Numbered from the stretch's first letter, positions 15,553 through 26,158 are shown. The stretch: DNA of 64,000 bases from Terriglobia bacterium (GCA_020073465.1 JAIQFC010000010.1:1-64000); one strand, 5' to 3'. A program made the numbers and translations. Notes: generated from the letters alone by a model not told the origin.

Positions 15553-18342
15553 CTACTGAACCGTGAGCGTAATGGTTGCCGGATGCTGCAGTGGCACGAA
15601 CGAACCCTTCACGGTCAGGGTGTACGTTCCCGGTGCAGTCGAGCTACCCACGGTGATTGTGACCTGTGACGTCCCGTTATTGACGCCGTCGAGTGTGACG
15701 GACGTCGGATTCGGGGTGCAGGTCGTACCTGCCGGGGCACCAGTACACGTGAGACTGATGGTCTGGTTAAACCCGACGATGGGCTTGAGAGTAGTGTTAA
15801 CCAAGCCATTGTTGCCCCGGGCCACGGTTATTGCACTCGGTGAGTTGGCGATGCTGAAGTCCGGTCCCGATCCCGACAGCGCGATCGTTTGCGGACTGTT
15901 CGACGCGTTATCGGTGTAGGTCAGGGTCGCCTTTGCCTGGCCGTAGAAGGTCGGGGTGAAGACGACGCTTGTGGTGCAGAGAGCGTCCACTCCGAGCAAT
16001 ATGGGCAGCGTTCCACAATTGTTGGTCTGTGCGAAGTTGCTGGCATTTGTGCCGGTGATGCTGAGGTTCGTGAGGTTGAGGTCTACGCCACCCGTACTGC
16101 TGAGCTTGACGGGCTTGGACGGGCTGGCTGTATTCAGCGCCACGTTGCCATAGTTCAGGGCCGGGGGTGTGAGCGTAGCGGTTGGGGTCAGGTGAGCCGT
16201 CCGGATGCGGTTGTTCCCCTGATCAGCGATGTACAGATTGCTGCCAGAGTCAACCCAGAGCCCGAAGTTGGCCAACGTGGCCTGACTGGCCAGACCGCCA
16301 TCGCCGGAGAATCCGCCCACCAGAGGCTTTTTGGCGTTTCCGGCGACCGTACCCCAGATGCCGGTTGTGGCGTTGATGCGCTGCACCACGTTGTCGTTGC
16401 CGCCGCCGACGAAGACGTTGCCGGCCGAATCGGTCACGACTTCAAGCGGGTTCCACATGCTGCCGCTCAAGGCCGGGCCGCCGTCTCCACACAGGCAGGC
16501 TTTCCCCGTGCCCATGTAGGTGTTGATGATTTGGCTCGTGGCATCTACTTTGCGGATCTTGTTGTTGTACTGATCCGAGATGAAGAGATTACCCGCGCCA
16601 TCCAGCGCGATGCTCGAAGGATGGTCCAGATTTGCTTTGGTAGCCAGACCTCCGTCGCCCGCCTTCCCTTCGATACCGGTTCCAGCGACCGTGCTGATGA
16701 TCTGAGTTGCGGCATTTACTTTCCGAACCTTGAAGGAGAAGTAGTCGGCGATATAAAGGTTGTTGCTGGCGTCGAGTGCGACCGTCAGCGGCCAGGTAAG
16801 GTTGGCACTGGTCGCTGGCCCACCATCTCCACACGTCGCCGTTATCGGGAAACAGGAATTGCCATTGCCCGCCACTGTGGTGACGTTGTGCGTAGTGGCG
16901 TCGATTCTGCGAACCACCAGATTGCCTGTATCGGCGAAAAAGATGTTCCCCAACGTATCGACCACGACGGACGTCGGGCCGTTCAGCATGGCGCTTGTCG
17001 CCGGGCCACCGTCGCCGCTGTAGCCTACACTGCCGGTTCCAGCCACCGTGGTAATGATCCCGCCGGAGACTTTGCGGATGCGGTTGCTCCCGGTATCAGC
17101 GATATACAGATTGCCAGTCGAGTCCCCAGTAATAGTGTATGGTCCTGCCAGCAGGGCATTGGTTGCTGCAGCGCCGTCGCCGCCGCTACCTCCGCCCGCC
17201 AACGTCTGAATCACCCCGGTGCTCGATACAATGCGTACTCGTTGATTGCCTGCGTCAGCAATCAAGACGTTCCCCGAGCCATCCACTGAGACTCCGACAG
17301 GAAGATCGAGCAGAGCGCCGGTCGCTGGTCCGTTGTCGCCGCCAAAACCCTGAACGCCGAGGCCGGCAAAGAGATTGATCACTCCAGACGTGTTAACCAC
17401 CCGGATCTTGTGATCTGCTGTATCCGCGATGTAGACGTTGCCCGTTGCGTCCACCGCAACTTGCTGCGGCCGATGCAGGTTCGCCAGCGTGGCCGGATGA
17501 CCATCGCCGCAAGTAGTGGTCGAGTCATGACAAAATCCGCCATTGCCCGCAAACGCGGTGATGACCCCCCCTGACACGATTCGGACGCGCTGGTCCAGAG
17601 TGTCAGAAACGTACAGATTACCAGCCGCATCGACTGCGATGCCTTCGGGGAAGTTCAACTGAGCCGAGGTCGCAGCGGCGCCGTCTCCGCAGGTATTGGT
17701 GGGGTTGGCGCACGCGTTGCCATCTCCCACGACTGTCGTAATGATGTTGGTGATCGCATCGACACGGCGGATCTTGTTGTCGGTAGCGTCTGCGATGAAC
17801 AGGTTTCCAGCGCTGTCCAGAGCGATGGCCTCCGGAAGATTCAGGAGCGCGGCCGTAGCCAGCCCGCCGTCTCCGCAAGGGTTAACCCCGTGGGCGCACT
17901 TCGTGCCGTTGCCCGCAACGGTTGTGATCACGCCGGTGGTCTTGTCCACGCGCCGAACGCGAGTCGCTCCGGGATCAGCAAAGAACAGGTTGCCGTTGTT
18001 ATCGAAGGCAATGGCCGCGGGACTTCCCAACTGCGCCGCACTTGCCTGAATACCATCGCCATTGAACCCGCCGTAGCCCTGGCCCGCGAACACGCTCAAC
18101 GTTCCGCTAGTGGACAGCTTGAAAATGTTGGCGGAAAGTGGGGCAGCAATGTAGGTGTTCCCCGCCTGGTCTCTGACCGCGGCAGTGGGTCCGGGAAGGT
18201 TGGCCGTCAGGGGCGTGGTGGGCGTTGGCCCTCCACCGACAACCGTGCTGATGATGTTCTGCGCGAACGCCGGGACCGTCTGAAGGCCCAAGCCAATCAC
18301 GAGAACGGCTGCCACCATGCTAATCGAGCGGGTACGTGTCAC
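15553..18342 (-). CDS. Secreted NHL-repeat beta-propeller with ASH and Ig-like C-terminus
   Basis: 929 residues from GTG 18340-18342, chosen for the GGAGG 5 nt upstream; a longer frame reaches 18396. A signal peptide ends at PAFAQ. About ten NHL-type repeats follow, each with a GNLFIADxxNxxIRxVD core and a TVAGNG...GDGGxAT linker, forming one or two propellers (about 35-700). Then an ASH domain (about 705-800; Cys pair NNCGTL/DALCTT) and a terminal Ig-like domain with CTGAPAGTTCTPNP. No enzymatic motif is visible. Probably an extracellular binding or scaffold protein. Confidence 0.8.
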   Translation of the reverse strand: MTRTRSISMVAAVLVIGLGLQTVPAFAQNIISTVVGGGPTPTTPLTANLPGPTAAVRDQAGNTYIAAPLSANIFKLSTSGTLSVFAGQGYGGFNGDGIQASAAQLGSPAAIAFDNNGNLFFADPGATRVRRVDKTTGVITTVAGNGTKCAHGVNPCGDGGLATAALLNLPEAIALDSAGNLFIADATDNKIRRVDAITNIITTVVGDGNACANPTNTCGDGAAATSAQLNFPEGIAVDAAGNLYVSDTLDQRVRIVSGGVITAFAGNGGFCHDSTTTCGDGHPATLANLHRPQQVAVDATGNVYIADTADHKIRVVNTSGVINLFAGLGVQGFGGDNGPATGALLDLPVGVSVDGSGNVLIADAGNQRVRIVSSTGVIQTLAGGGSGGDGAAATNALLAGPYTITGDSTGNLYIADTGSNRIRKVSGGIITTVAGTGSVGYSGDGGPATSAMLNGPTSVVVDTLGNIFFADTGNLVVRRIDATTHNVTTVAGNGNSCFPITATCGDGGPATSANLTWPLTVALDASNNLYIADYFSFKVRKVNAATQIISTVAGTGIEGKAGDGGLATKANLDHPSSIALDGAGNLFISDQYNNKIRKVDATSQIINTYMGTGKACLCGDGGPALSGSMWNPLEVVTDSAGNVFVGGGNDNVVQRINATTGIWGTVAGNAKKPLVGGFSGDGGLASQATLANFGLWVDSGSNLYIADQGNNRIRTAHLTPTATLTPPALNYGNVALNTASPSKPVKLSSTGGVDLNLTNLSITGTNASNFAQTNNCGTLPILLGVDALCTTSVVFTPTFYGQAKATLTYTDNASNSPQTIALSGSGPDFSIANSPSAITVARGNNGLVNTTLKPIVGFNQTISLTCTGAPAGTTCTPNPTSVTLDGVNNGTSQVTITVGSSTAPGTYTLTVKGSFVPLQHPATITLTVQ

Positions 18343-18759
18343 AATTACCTCCAACAGAATTTGAGTGCGGGAAGACAGCGCCGCCGGGTTGAACACAGAC
18401 TTCTCATACGCGACAGTGAAAGCAAGTCCCTTGGTTGACCAGTTTTTCGAAGAGTTCCAAGACGATAGGGGTATATAGCGACCGCTATGAGGGAGGTACT
18501 CGGGCGATTATGCAGAAAGCGCAAAAGGCCGGTCAAGATGAACGAATTTGCATAGCGCCCAATTTTCCCGGCGCGAGTACGATCTCCGGCAGAGACAATC
18601 GTCTCCGGTCGATAGTGTGAAACCGAGGCACTCCTAGACAGTGAACGCTGGGTGCGCTCTGGGGTTGCGGTACGCCCTGCCACATTCCTGGGAGTCATCT
18701 GGATTTCTTCGCGGAGACCTGGGATTGCCTCAAACCCGTTCCTTTCAGCCATTCAATCC
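18343..18759. other. Intergenic region upstream of the NHL-repeat gene
   Basis: 417 bases between two genes on the minus strand. A small palindrome gagacaatcgtctc lies near 18590-18605 and a run GATAGGGGTATAT near 18463-18477. The only long frame here (18345-18752, minus) reads as low-quality Arg/Ser-rich sequence and is not called. Promoter signals for the downstream gene are presumably here but none is clear. Confidence 0.3.
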
Positions 18760-21315
18760 TCAGGAAGTTACGTGGACCGTAAATATCGCCGGAGTCAAAC
18801 CGCTAACGGTCGCATTGATCGTGACTGTGCCCGGCGTGCCCGGCGTTGTATACGACACCCCGGCCTGCCCCGATGTATTCGTGATCGCGCTGGTGCTGGA
18901 GAACGTACCCCCGGCACCATTGTCCGTGTAGGTTACCGTGACCCCCGAGACCGCGTTGCCGTACTGGTCTGTAACCTTGACCATCAGCTGCTTTGGCAAT
19001 GTGGTGTTGGTTTTTGCAGTCTGATTGTTTCCTGCTCCCACTACCACGAAAGCTGCGCTTCCCGCGACGGCATGCTCCTGAACGCCAGAGCCAGTCACGC
19101 CGCCAGTCGAAGGGGTGAGGGTAGTGAAACCGGCCTTGGTGGGCAGCGTGTACGTTACTGTCGCCTTGCCGGAAGAGTCGGTAGTCACCGGATTGCTGAC
19201 AAAGATTCCATGGTTAGGACTGTCGGTGAAGGTCACCGAGACACCGGGCACCACATTCCCATACTGATCCGCGACTTTGAACACAACCGCTTTCGGCAGG
19301 GTCGTGGCCACAGTTCCCGTTTGAGATCCGCCCGAAACGTAGGCGATGGAAGCAGGGGGGCCGGGCGTTACCGTTTCCACAAAAGTAGTTGTCGCGAAGC
19401 CTGGGCTGCTGACGGTAATGGTCAACATCGAGGAGGTAAACGTGGTGGGCAGCGTATAGCTCGTGCTCGCGGTTCCCGTGCTGTCCGTGACCGGGCTAGG
19501 ATTGCTGAACGTGCCCGCCCCGCTGAATGTAATCGTGACTCCAACCAGAGGAGCGCCCGTGTATGGATCAGCAGCCCGTACCGTCAACGGCGCGGGCAGC
19601 GTGCTCCCGGCTGTTCCCGTCTGATTGCCGCCGGACACATTGGAAAGCGCGGGCATGAGCCCGTACACCAGGAGCTGTGTTTGGGTGCCGACAAATACCT
19701 TGCCATTGGCAACGGTTGGCACGACGAAATGGGCGGCAGTTCCAAGGGTGTCACGAGTGCCTGTCTGGGTGGTGTTATAGATCTCCACCATTCGCACGGC
19801 GTCGAAAGCGGACAGCTGACTTGCGGTGGCCCCAAAGGCGCGAACCAGCCACACAATGCCGTTGGAGTTGCCGTTTGCGGACACAACCGGGCCGCCCACG
19901 GGGATGATCGGCTGAGTCTGCGCAGATGCCACTCCGGATGAAGGGAGAAGACCGTTGCTCAGCACGTACGCAACTGCCGGACCATGGTCCGGAGCAAAGA
20001 ATACCGTGTTGTTCCAATATGCCGGCGTGCCGTCGACTTCATTCACCACGCTCTGCAGTGACTGCGGGATCTGGCTGTTGCTGTTGGACTGGTAGTGGCC
20101 CATGCTGTCGCGGCTTACGACGTAGAGCGTACCGGTCTTGCCCGCGCCAATGGCCTCGTGCGGATTGGGCCACGAGGGATCTGAAATCAGCATGACACCA
20201 CCCGATCCCAGGTCGAGATCGTTTGCGCTCATGTTGGCCTGATCGTAAGGAGTGAAGTAGTCGCTGAGCGTCAGGCTGCTGGCGCCGAGCTTCATGAAGC
20301 TGTCGCCGAAGTCAGAGCCGCCCATATTCGCATTGAACGTCCCGTTCGCAGTGATGAAGAAGACGTTCCCGGCGTCGTCCGCCGCCAAACCCGCTCCACC
20401 CTGCCAGATCGACGCCCCTCTGGTTTGGTTGGGGGAAGTGTTGAAGATTCCCAGCTGGGTCAGAGTTGTTGCATCGTACGCGAAGAGCCAGCCATGCGTG
20501 TTGTCGCAGCCATTGGATCCGAATCCGACATAAACAACTCCGTTACTGAGCAGCAATCCAGGCCGCTGGCATCCCTTCGGCGAGTCGAAGGTTACCGTGC
20601 CATGCAGCGACTGGACCGAGCCTGTGACTTGAACCGGCCCGCCAAACTTCTCCTGTCCGTTGGTTATGTCCAAGGCGTGCAGGCGATGCACGTAACTGGT
20701 ACTGCTCCCGTTGATCTCTTTCGTTTTTGCGTCAACGAAAAGAGTATTCGTTGCCGGATCGATGACTGGTGTTCCCTGAATCCCCATCTCGGTGTAGCCG
20801 TTTACTTTGGCGCACCCCTGTTCGGAGATCGGAACAGAGGTGATATTCGCACCGGGATTGATAAAGCTGACCTGCCACAAAGGGGCCCCGCCGCTCAGGT
20901 TGTCAGCGTCGAAGGCATACACGCTGTCATGTTGCGTGGCGACGAAAACTACGTTGTGCGGGCTTCCCCCAATGGAAACATTCGGCATGTAGAGAGGCTG
21001 CGCTACCACGTATCCATCGACGTTATAGGCGCCCAGCTTGGCGAAAGTTGCCGAGTTCACGTTCGAGGAGTTCAAGAAACTCTCGCTGGAGTTCAGACCG
21101 GTGCGGCCGTTGTCATTACGGCTGGTCAATACGCTGACCTGCCCCTGCAGCAGGGTGGCCGACAGCAAAGAAAGGATGACCATCGACATCACACGCCGAG
21201 GAGCACATCGTAAGACAGGCATCTGCGAAACCAATTCCCTCATGAATCCTGAGGCGGAACCCCGGGCGGAACCTTCCTGTGGGACTCGATTGAACAGATG
21301 ACAACTACTACTCAT
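18760..21315 (-). CDS. Secreted beta-propeller protein with invasin-like (Big_1) Ig repeats
   Basis: 851 residues. Start at 21315 is supported by GGAGG 6 nt upstream. A hydrophobic segment (VMSMVILSLLSATLLQG) is the signal peptide. The N-terminal two thirds (about 60-555) resembles PQQ/BamB-like propellers: NDNGRTGLN, VFVATQHDSVYAFD, and repeated structural motifs. Three Big_1 repeats follow (about 560-851), each with G(V/N)xVxGVxVTFxD...TDSSGxAxxxYTLPT. Big_1 repeats are known from adhesins such as invasin and intimin; here they probably act as a stalk. Ligand unknown. Confidence 0.75.
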   Translation of the reverse strand: MSSSCHLFNRVPQEGSARGSASGFMRELVSQMPVLRCAPRRVMSMVILSLLSATLLQGQVSVLTSRNDNGRTGLNSSESFLNSSNVNSATFAKLGAYNVDGYVVAQPLYMPNVSIGGSPHNVVFVATQHDSVYAFDADNLSGGAPLWQVSFINPGANITSVPISEQGCAKVNGYTEMGIQGTPVIDPATNTLFVDAKTKEINGSSTSYVHRLHALDITNGQEKFGGPVQVTGSVQSLHGTVTFDSPKGCQRPGLLLSNGVVYVGFGSNGCDNTHGWLFAYDATTLTQLGIFNTSPNQTRGASIWQGGAGLAADDAGNVFFITANGTFNANMGGSDFGDSFMKLGASSLTLSDYFTPYDQANMSANDLDLGSGGVMLISDPSWPNPHEAIGAGKTGTLYVVSRDSMGHYQSNSNSQIPQSLQSVVNEVDGTPAYWNNTVFFAPDHGPAVAYVLSNGLLPSSGVASAQTQPIIPVGGPVVSANGNSNGIVWLVRAFGATASQLSAFDAVRMVEIYNTTQTGTRDTLGTAAHFVVPTVANGKVFVGTQTQLLVYGLMPALSNVSGGNQTGTAGSTLPAPLTVRAADPYTGAPLVGVTITFSGAGTFSNPSPVTDSTGTASTSYTLPTTFTSSMLTITVSSPGFATTTFVETVTPGPPASIAYVSGGSQTGTVATTLPKAVVFKVADQYGNVVPGVSVTFTDSPNHGIFVSNPVTTDSSGKATVTYTLPTKAGFTTLTPSTGGVTGSGVQEHAVAGSAAFVVVGAGNNQTAKTNTTLPKQLMVKVTDQYGNAVSGVTVTYTDNGAGGTFSSTSAITNTSGQAGVSYTTPGTPGTVTINATVSGLTPAIFTVHVTS

Positions 21316-21533
21316 GTAAATCCTCCAGCGTGCTTGATCCTACGGAGGGAAGCTACTCTACAACTCCGTGACGGCAGAACCGATTAGGGGAAATTGCGTG
21401 AAGCCTAGGCGATGTGTTGAGTAAGTTTAACTGAGCACTCTCCTGAGCACATGGCACCTTCGTGCCATGATGTTGCAAGTGTTCCTTCACCGCTGCCAAT
21501 TTCTGCACTCATCTCGCATCAGACACCAGAATC

Positions 21534-23951
21534 CTACTGACCAGTACCGCCCAGTCTGACGCTCTGAGGGCTGGTCGAAGCATCGTCGGTGACTTTCACG
21601 TTTGCGCTGCGAGTTCCGGTTGCGTGCGGAGTGAAAGTGACAGTAATCGTGCACGAGCCTCCCGCAGCAACCGAAGAGGGACAATTGTTGGTCTGCGAAA
21701 AATCGGCGCTGTTCAGACCAGCGATGCTGATCCCGGTAATGTTGAGCGCAATTTTCTGCCGGTTCATCAGCGTTGTATTCATCGGGCTGCTGGAAGACCC
21801 AACAGCCACCGTCCCAAAGTTCAGCGAGGTGGGATTGAAGGTGACGGGGTTGATCCCTGTTCCCTTGACTGCGATGGTCTGCGGACTGTTGCTCGCGCTG
21901 TCAGTGATCGTTACCGTTCCCGACTGAGCGCCCGTGACCGTGGGCGAGAATGTGATCGTTATCTTGCACTGGGCGCCAGCCGCGATCGACGTTCCGCAAG
22001 TATTTACCTGGCTGAATGGCGCAGCGGCGGAGATGCTGATATTGGTCAGGGCCACATTCTGATTGTTGGTCAGAGTTACAGCCGGCGCTGTGCTGCTGGT
22101 GTGGATCACTACATTCCCGAAATTGAGACTGGTGGATGACAGCGTGACGGGTGCGATACCCGTCCCGCTCAGGCCGATCGATTGCGGGCTGTTGCCGGCG
22201 TCATCTGTCACCGTGAGCGTTGCCGAGCGAGAACCCAGCGCTCCGGGACTGAACGAGACGCTGATGGTACAGTGTGCACCCGCAGCGAGACTTGATCCAC
22301 AAGTATTGATTTGCGAAAAGTCCGTACTGTTTGTGCCCGTGAAGCCGATGCTGCTGATGTTGAGGGCGACGTTCTGGCTGTTGGTCAACGTTGCTGCTTG
22401 TGAAGCGCTCGTGTTGCCCACCGCGACCGACCCAAAGGCCAGACCGGAGGCCGGCAGGAGGGCAACCGCCCCACACCCGGGAAGCTTAAAGTTCGAAATG
22501 CGCGTCTTCCAGACATGCTGGCTTCCGGTCTGGTTCTGTGTGAAGTACTCGTTCACATACCAGAAGGTGCAACCATCGACCGGGTCCACGGTCATGCTGG
22601 TGTAGTCGCCCCACTGGCTGGCATTTTCCTGATCCGCGCTTCCGGCAAGCAAAGAGAACTCGGTCGGAGGAGTCAGCGTTGCAAGATTCCACCAGGAGGC
22701 GCTTATGCCAGGATGAGTAGAGCCGCTGGATACGCTGTAGCCCACAGCAGCTTCCGCAGCATTGTCCTGAGCGATGCTCGGCATGAAACGGAATAGAGAC
22801 TGGTCTGGGCTTACATTTCCATCCTGGAAGAGCGCCGGAGTGCCCGCGCCGCGGAGTTCGTACCAGCGGATTCCGGTTTGCTTGCTCGTCCCAGCCCCAA
22901 CCAGAATAGCGTGGCTGAACAGGAACGATTCATACGAACCGAAATTCCTGTAGGCCAGACGGGGCATGAACCGGTCGCCGACTGAGTCAATGCGCTTGCC
23001 GGTCACGCTGGTGGACGATTCCGGCACACAAACAGTGTTGGCGGGCGATGTCACGCTATAGCAACCGGGAGTGTATGGAGCAACTGGCTGAGTTGACTTT
23101 GTGAATGTCGAGTTTGCCGGATTCAACCAGTTCACATGAAAATCCCAGATGTTGAACGAACTCGACGTCGTGGTCACACCGTCATTGATCGGATTCTGAA
23201 TACTGACGAAGTACTCGTCCCGGCCTACGGGAGGCGAAATCGTTCCTTCCACATCGGCAGGGATCAAGCTATGACCAAGATACAATCCCGCGCTACCTAC
23301 GGCAGGGTCACGAAAGCACTGTGGGGAATTGGCGGTGCCTCCGGCCAGCATGTTCGTCCGGTCCAGGGCGCAAGCCACCACGCCTATTTCCTGGAAGTTG
23401 TTGTTGCTGTCTTCAAGGTCGATCGACAGGTAGTACGCATCCGCCCACGTGGCCAGCTTGGGCCAGTCGGGGAAGTATACGGTTCCTTGGGGGTTCTTTC
23501 CCAGGATCGAATTCAGGGCAAACGCGTAGGTAAACCAACTAAGCGTATTCGAGGACAGATCGTCAGTATTGGAAATCGCGACGCAGTAGTAGTAAACCCC
23601 CAGCGATGAACTGCGGCCCGCAATGACCCAGCGCGAGGCCAGACGGTCGAACAGCACGATTCCGTCGCCTGTGATGTTGGTGCAGCTGGTAAGTCCGGAA
23701 TTCGTCCAGGGAGTAGTACCCGCCTGGGGCGCCGACCACACCGGTGCGAAAGTGACCTTGTCGTAGGCCTGATAGGCGACGTTCACCCACTCCACAAACT
23801 GCTTGGTGCCTACCGCCCCATTGGGATCGATGTCTAGCCCAGGCTTACTCAGCTGGGAGGCGTCAATTCCCTCAAACGTGGTGACCGTCTGCGCCACGGT
23901 GGGCAACGATGCAACCAGCAAGAACAGCACCAATACTCTGCACCTGGCCAT
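21534..23951 (-). CDS. Secreted protein with three C-terminal ASH repeats
   Basis: 805 residues with a signal peptide (MARCRVLVLFLLVASLPTVAQ). Residues about 22-490 form a large domain of unknown family, with DIDPNGAVGTKQFVEWVN and WGDYTSMTVDPVDGCTFWYV; it looks propeller-like but no repeat is clear. Residues about 495-805 are three ASH repeats, each with SLNFGxVxVG, a Cys pair (NTCG...CxI) and GTRSAxVxVTDDAxxSPQ. ASH modules often end bacterial surface proteins. No ribosome binding site stands out at the ATG. Function unknown. Confidence 0.72.
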   Translation of the reverse strand: MARCRVLVLFLLVASLPTVAQTVTTFEGIDASQLSKPGLDIDPNGAVGTKQFVEWVNVAYQAYDKVTFAPVWSAPQAGTTPWTNSGLTSCTNITGDGIVLFDRLASRWVIAGRSSSLGVYYYCVAISNTDDLSSNTLSWFTYAFALNSILGKNPQGTVYFPDWPKLATWADAYYLSIDLEDSNNNFQEIGVVACALDRTNMLAGGTANSPQCFRDPAVGSAGLYLGHSLIPADVEGTISPPVGRDEYFVSIQNPINDGVTTTSSSFNIWDFHVNWLNPANSTFTKSTQPVAPYTPGCYSVTSPANTVCVPESSTSVTGKRIDSVGDRFMPRLAYRNFGSYESFLFSHAILVGAGTSKQTGIRWYELRGAGTPALFQDGNVSPDQSLFRFMPSIAQDNAAEAAVGYSVSSGSTHPGISASWWNLATLTPPTEFSLLAGSADQENASQWGDYTSMTVDPVDGCTFWYVNEYFTQNQTGSQHVWKTRISNFKLPGCGAVALLPASGLAFGSVAVGNTSASQAATLTNSQNVALNISSIGFTGTNSTDFSQINTCGSSLAAGAHCTISVSFSPGALGSRSATLTVTDDAGNSPQSIGLSGTGIAPVTLSSTSLNFGNVVIHTSSTAPAVTLTNNQNVALTNISISAAAPFSQVNTCGTSIAAGAQCKITITFSPTVTGAQSGTVTITDSASNSPQTIAVKGTGINPVTFNPTSLNFGTVAVGSSSSPMNTTLMNRQKIALNITGISIAGLNSADFSQTNNCPSSVAAGGSCTITVTFTPHATGTRSANVKVTDDASTSPQSVRLGGTGQ

Positions 23952-24194
23952 AGGATGATGTCTTATTGCACCCGTTCGCTACTCAGTTAGGGAAACTGCA
24001 GAGGGAGGATACGGTTAGAAATCTTTTGTCGATTGATACCCCGGCCTGCGTCTCCCGCAGGCCATTTCAATGGTCGCGATCATAGCAGATTCTTGCGCGT
24101 GCAACACACGAAATCGGTAGTGTTCATCCGCTGTTTGTGTGCATATTCCTGCAACTTTTGTGGCCGCAAGAGATTGCACACTCGCGCAAGTTGC

Positions 24195-25499
24195 TCAAGC
24201 GGCGGAGCCGTTGGTGGACTCCAATGTCATAGAAGGCATGGGTGTCTCGGCCGCAACACTGGCCACCTTCGCCCGCAGGATGCGGTCGGGACAGATCATT
24301 TCCAGGACAGGACTGGTCATGAAGGTGGTAAACAACGCCATCAGCACCATCATGGAGAACAGCGCCGGGGAAATGACCTTAATATCCAGACCGATGTTCA
24401 GGATGACCAACTCCATCAGGCCGCGGGTATTCATCAGCGTGCCAAGACCGGCTGCCTCTCTCACCGGCATGCCGGTCAGCCAGGAAGCGATCATCGATCC
24501 GCCTAACTTGCCCACAGTTGCGACCAGGATGATCAAGCCGCAGTACAACCACATTTCCGGGCCCTTCACGAGGCCGATGTTTGTGCGGAGGCCGGTGAAC
24601 GCGAAGAACAGAGGCAGCAACAGCGTGATGGTGATGGTCTCGAACCGGTCCATGATGTAGCGTACAAACTTCTGCTCCTTCGGCATGATCGCGCCCGTCA
24701 GGAAGGCACCGAACAGAAGATGGAGGCCCAGCCACTCGGTCAACAACGCGGAACTCAGGACGAGAAGCAGCATCAGGGCCAGCACGTTCTCGCTCAACGC
24801 GCCACGCCGTTCGTAGATGGTTTCAAACCTCCCCAGCAACCGCCGCATTCCATAAATCATGAGGAGCGCGAATCCGATGAGGCCGCCAATGGTCAACCAG
24901 ATTGGGTTTCCGCTGTGCGCGGAGCGGATCAGCAGCACGATATAGGCGAGAATGCACCAGCCGGTCACGTCATCGACTGCTGCGCACGCAATCGCAACCG
25001 TCCCCAGGCGGCTTCCCAGCAGATCTCTCTCGGTGAGAATGCGCGCCAGAACCGGGAAGGCCGTAATGCTCATTGCGGCGCCCATGAACAAAGCGAAGCT
25101 GGTGAATGCGACACTGTCGTCGGAGAGTTTGGGATAGAGATACAGAGAAAGAAAGGCTGCCAGAACGAACGGAGCGGTAATGCTCACGTGGCTGGTCAAA
25201 ACGGCGGCGTGCCCGTGGTGTTTCAGTTCCTTGGGGTTGATACCGAGTCCCACGAGGAACATGAAGATGACAACGCCGACCTGACTGAGCGCGTTCAGAA
25301 ATCCCAGACTGGCAGGTGGAAACAGGTATGCCGAAAGCCCCGGTGCCAGCCAACCCAACAGGGACGGCCCGAGGAATATGCCGGCAAACATCTCGCCGAC
25401 CACGCGTGGCTGGTGAAAGAGACGGAACAGACTGCCGACAATCCGGCATAGCGCGACAATCACGGCAATCTGCAGAACAAGTGTGAACAGATTCGGCAT
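24195..25499 (-). CDS. CPA2-type Na+(K+)/H+ antiporter
   Basis: 434 residues with about 12 predicted transmembrane helices and no cytoplasmic RCK domain, matching a CPA2/Kef-type exchanger core. The N-terminus has GEMFAGIFLGPSLLG, typical of the family. The inverted-repeat core includes AAVDDVTGWCILAY, whose Asp pair fits the ion-binding DD site, and MNTRGLMELVILNIG. It would exchange protons for Na+ or K+ across the inner membrane. Its start overlaps the stop of the 165-residue gene upstream (TGATG), so the two are translationally coupled. Confidence 0.85.
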   Translation of the reverse strand: MPNLFTLVLQIAVIVALCRIVGSLFRLFHQPRVVGEMFAGIFLGPSLLGWLAPGLSAYLFPPASLGFLNALSQVGVVIFMFLVGLGINPKELKHHGHAAVLTSHVSITAPFVLAAFLSLYLYPKLSDDSVAFTSFALFMGAAMSITAFPVLARILTERDLLGSRLGTVAIACAAVDDVTGWCILAYIVLLIRSAHSGNPIWLTIGGLIGFALLMIYGMRRLLGRFETIYERRGALSENVLALMLLLVLSSALLTEWLGLHLLFGAFLTGAIMPKEQKFVRYIMDRFETITITLLLPLFFAFTGLRTNIGLVKGPEMWLYCGLIILVATVGKLGGSMIASWLTGMPVREAAGLGTLMNTRGLMELVILNIGLDIKVISPALFSMMVLMALFTTFMTSPVLEMICPDRILRAKVASVAAETPMPSMTLESTNGSAA

Positions 25500-25996
25500 C
25501 AGTGTCCCACCTTCGCTGTAGGAGGTTGCCGGAACGCTCGAAACTCGACCGGGCTACAGGCGGGACAGTCATTGAGGGAAATGGTTCCCGTCAGCGACCG
25601 TGGATTTGCTTTAGGGTCAACCGTCGCCAGAAGCGCCAGTTCACGGCCGCGGCCACAATCAGCCTCGTTCGACCAAGTGGCGGAAGGCACCACCGAGGCT
25701 TTCAACGTCGTTCCCTCAAGCACGCCTGAGGCTACGGACTTCGGTCCGCTGAGCAGACTGACTGTGAAGTTTCCGCCGGACTGGGAAATTGCCAGCGCGA
25801 GATCGGAAGTGGCGAGAGACTTTCCGCAGGGAAGAGCAGCCAAACGGGCCGCGTCGGCCTGCAGTTTCCAAGTGCCGTCCACGGAGATCGGAGCGGTCAG
25901 ACCGCGTCCACTCTTCAGAATGCCTACGAGCCCCAGAATCGGCAGACCGACCAGCAGAATGTAGGCGATGATGAACTTCCGGTTGGTACTTGACAT
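25499..25996 (-). CDS. Hypothetical membrane-anchored protein coupled to the antiporter
   Basis: 165 residues: one N-terminal transmembrane helix (FIIAYILLVGLPILGLVGIL), then a periplasmic beta-rich domain with ISVDGTWKLQAD and four cysteines (LPCGKS, ADCGRG, NDCPAC). The paired Cys near the C-terminus may form a disulfide. No family recognised. One-base stop/start overlap with the antiporter suggests a joint role, for instance as an accessory subunit. Confidence 0.7.
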   Translation of the reverse strand: MSSTNRKFIIAYILLVGLPILGLVGILKSGRGLTAPISVDGTWKLQADAARLAALPCGKSLATSDLALAISQSGGNFTVSLLSGPKSVASGVLEGTTLKASVVPSATWSNEADCGRGRELALLATVDPKANPRSLTGTISLNDCPACSPVEFRAFRQPPTAKVGH

Positions 25997-26158
25997 GGCC
26001 CCTCACCGAACCCAGGTGCACTGCCTGACAGCCCAGCTCACGACCCACGAATCCGGGAATTGTAGCGCAAGGAGACCAGAATCGGCCCTGGTCTCACTGC
26101 TGATTTTGTTTCCCGCCGCCGGGGGAAGGCGGGTGTTGCGAGACCCTCTTCAGGCCAA

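Noticed and set aside
15889-17289. 466-codon plus-strand frame
   Set aside because: Antisense to the NHL-repeat protein, whose repeats explain its length and its repetitive product.
18345-18752. 135-codon minus-strand frame in the gap before the NHL gene
   Set aside because: Overlaps the NHL gene start region; the product is Arg/Ser-rich and lacks a good ribosome binding site.
18652-19941. 429-codon plus-strand frame
   Set aside because: Antisense to the beta-propeller/Big_1 gene; the product is Arg/His/Gly-rich with no recognisable fold.
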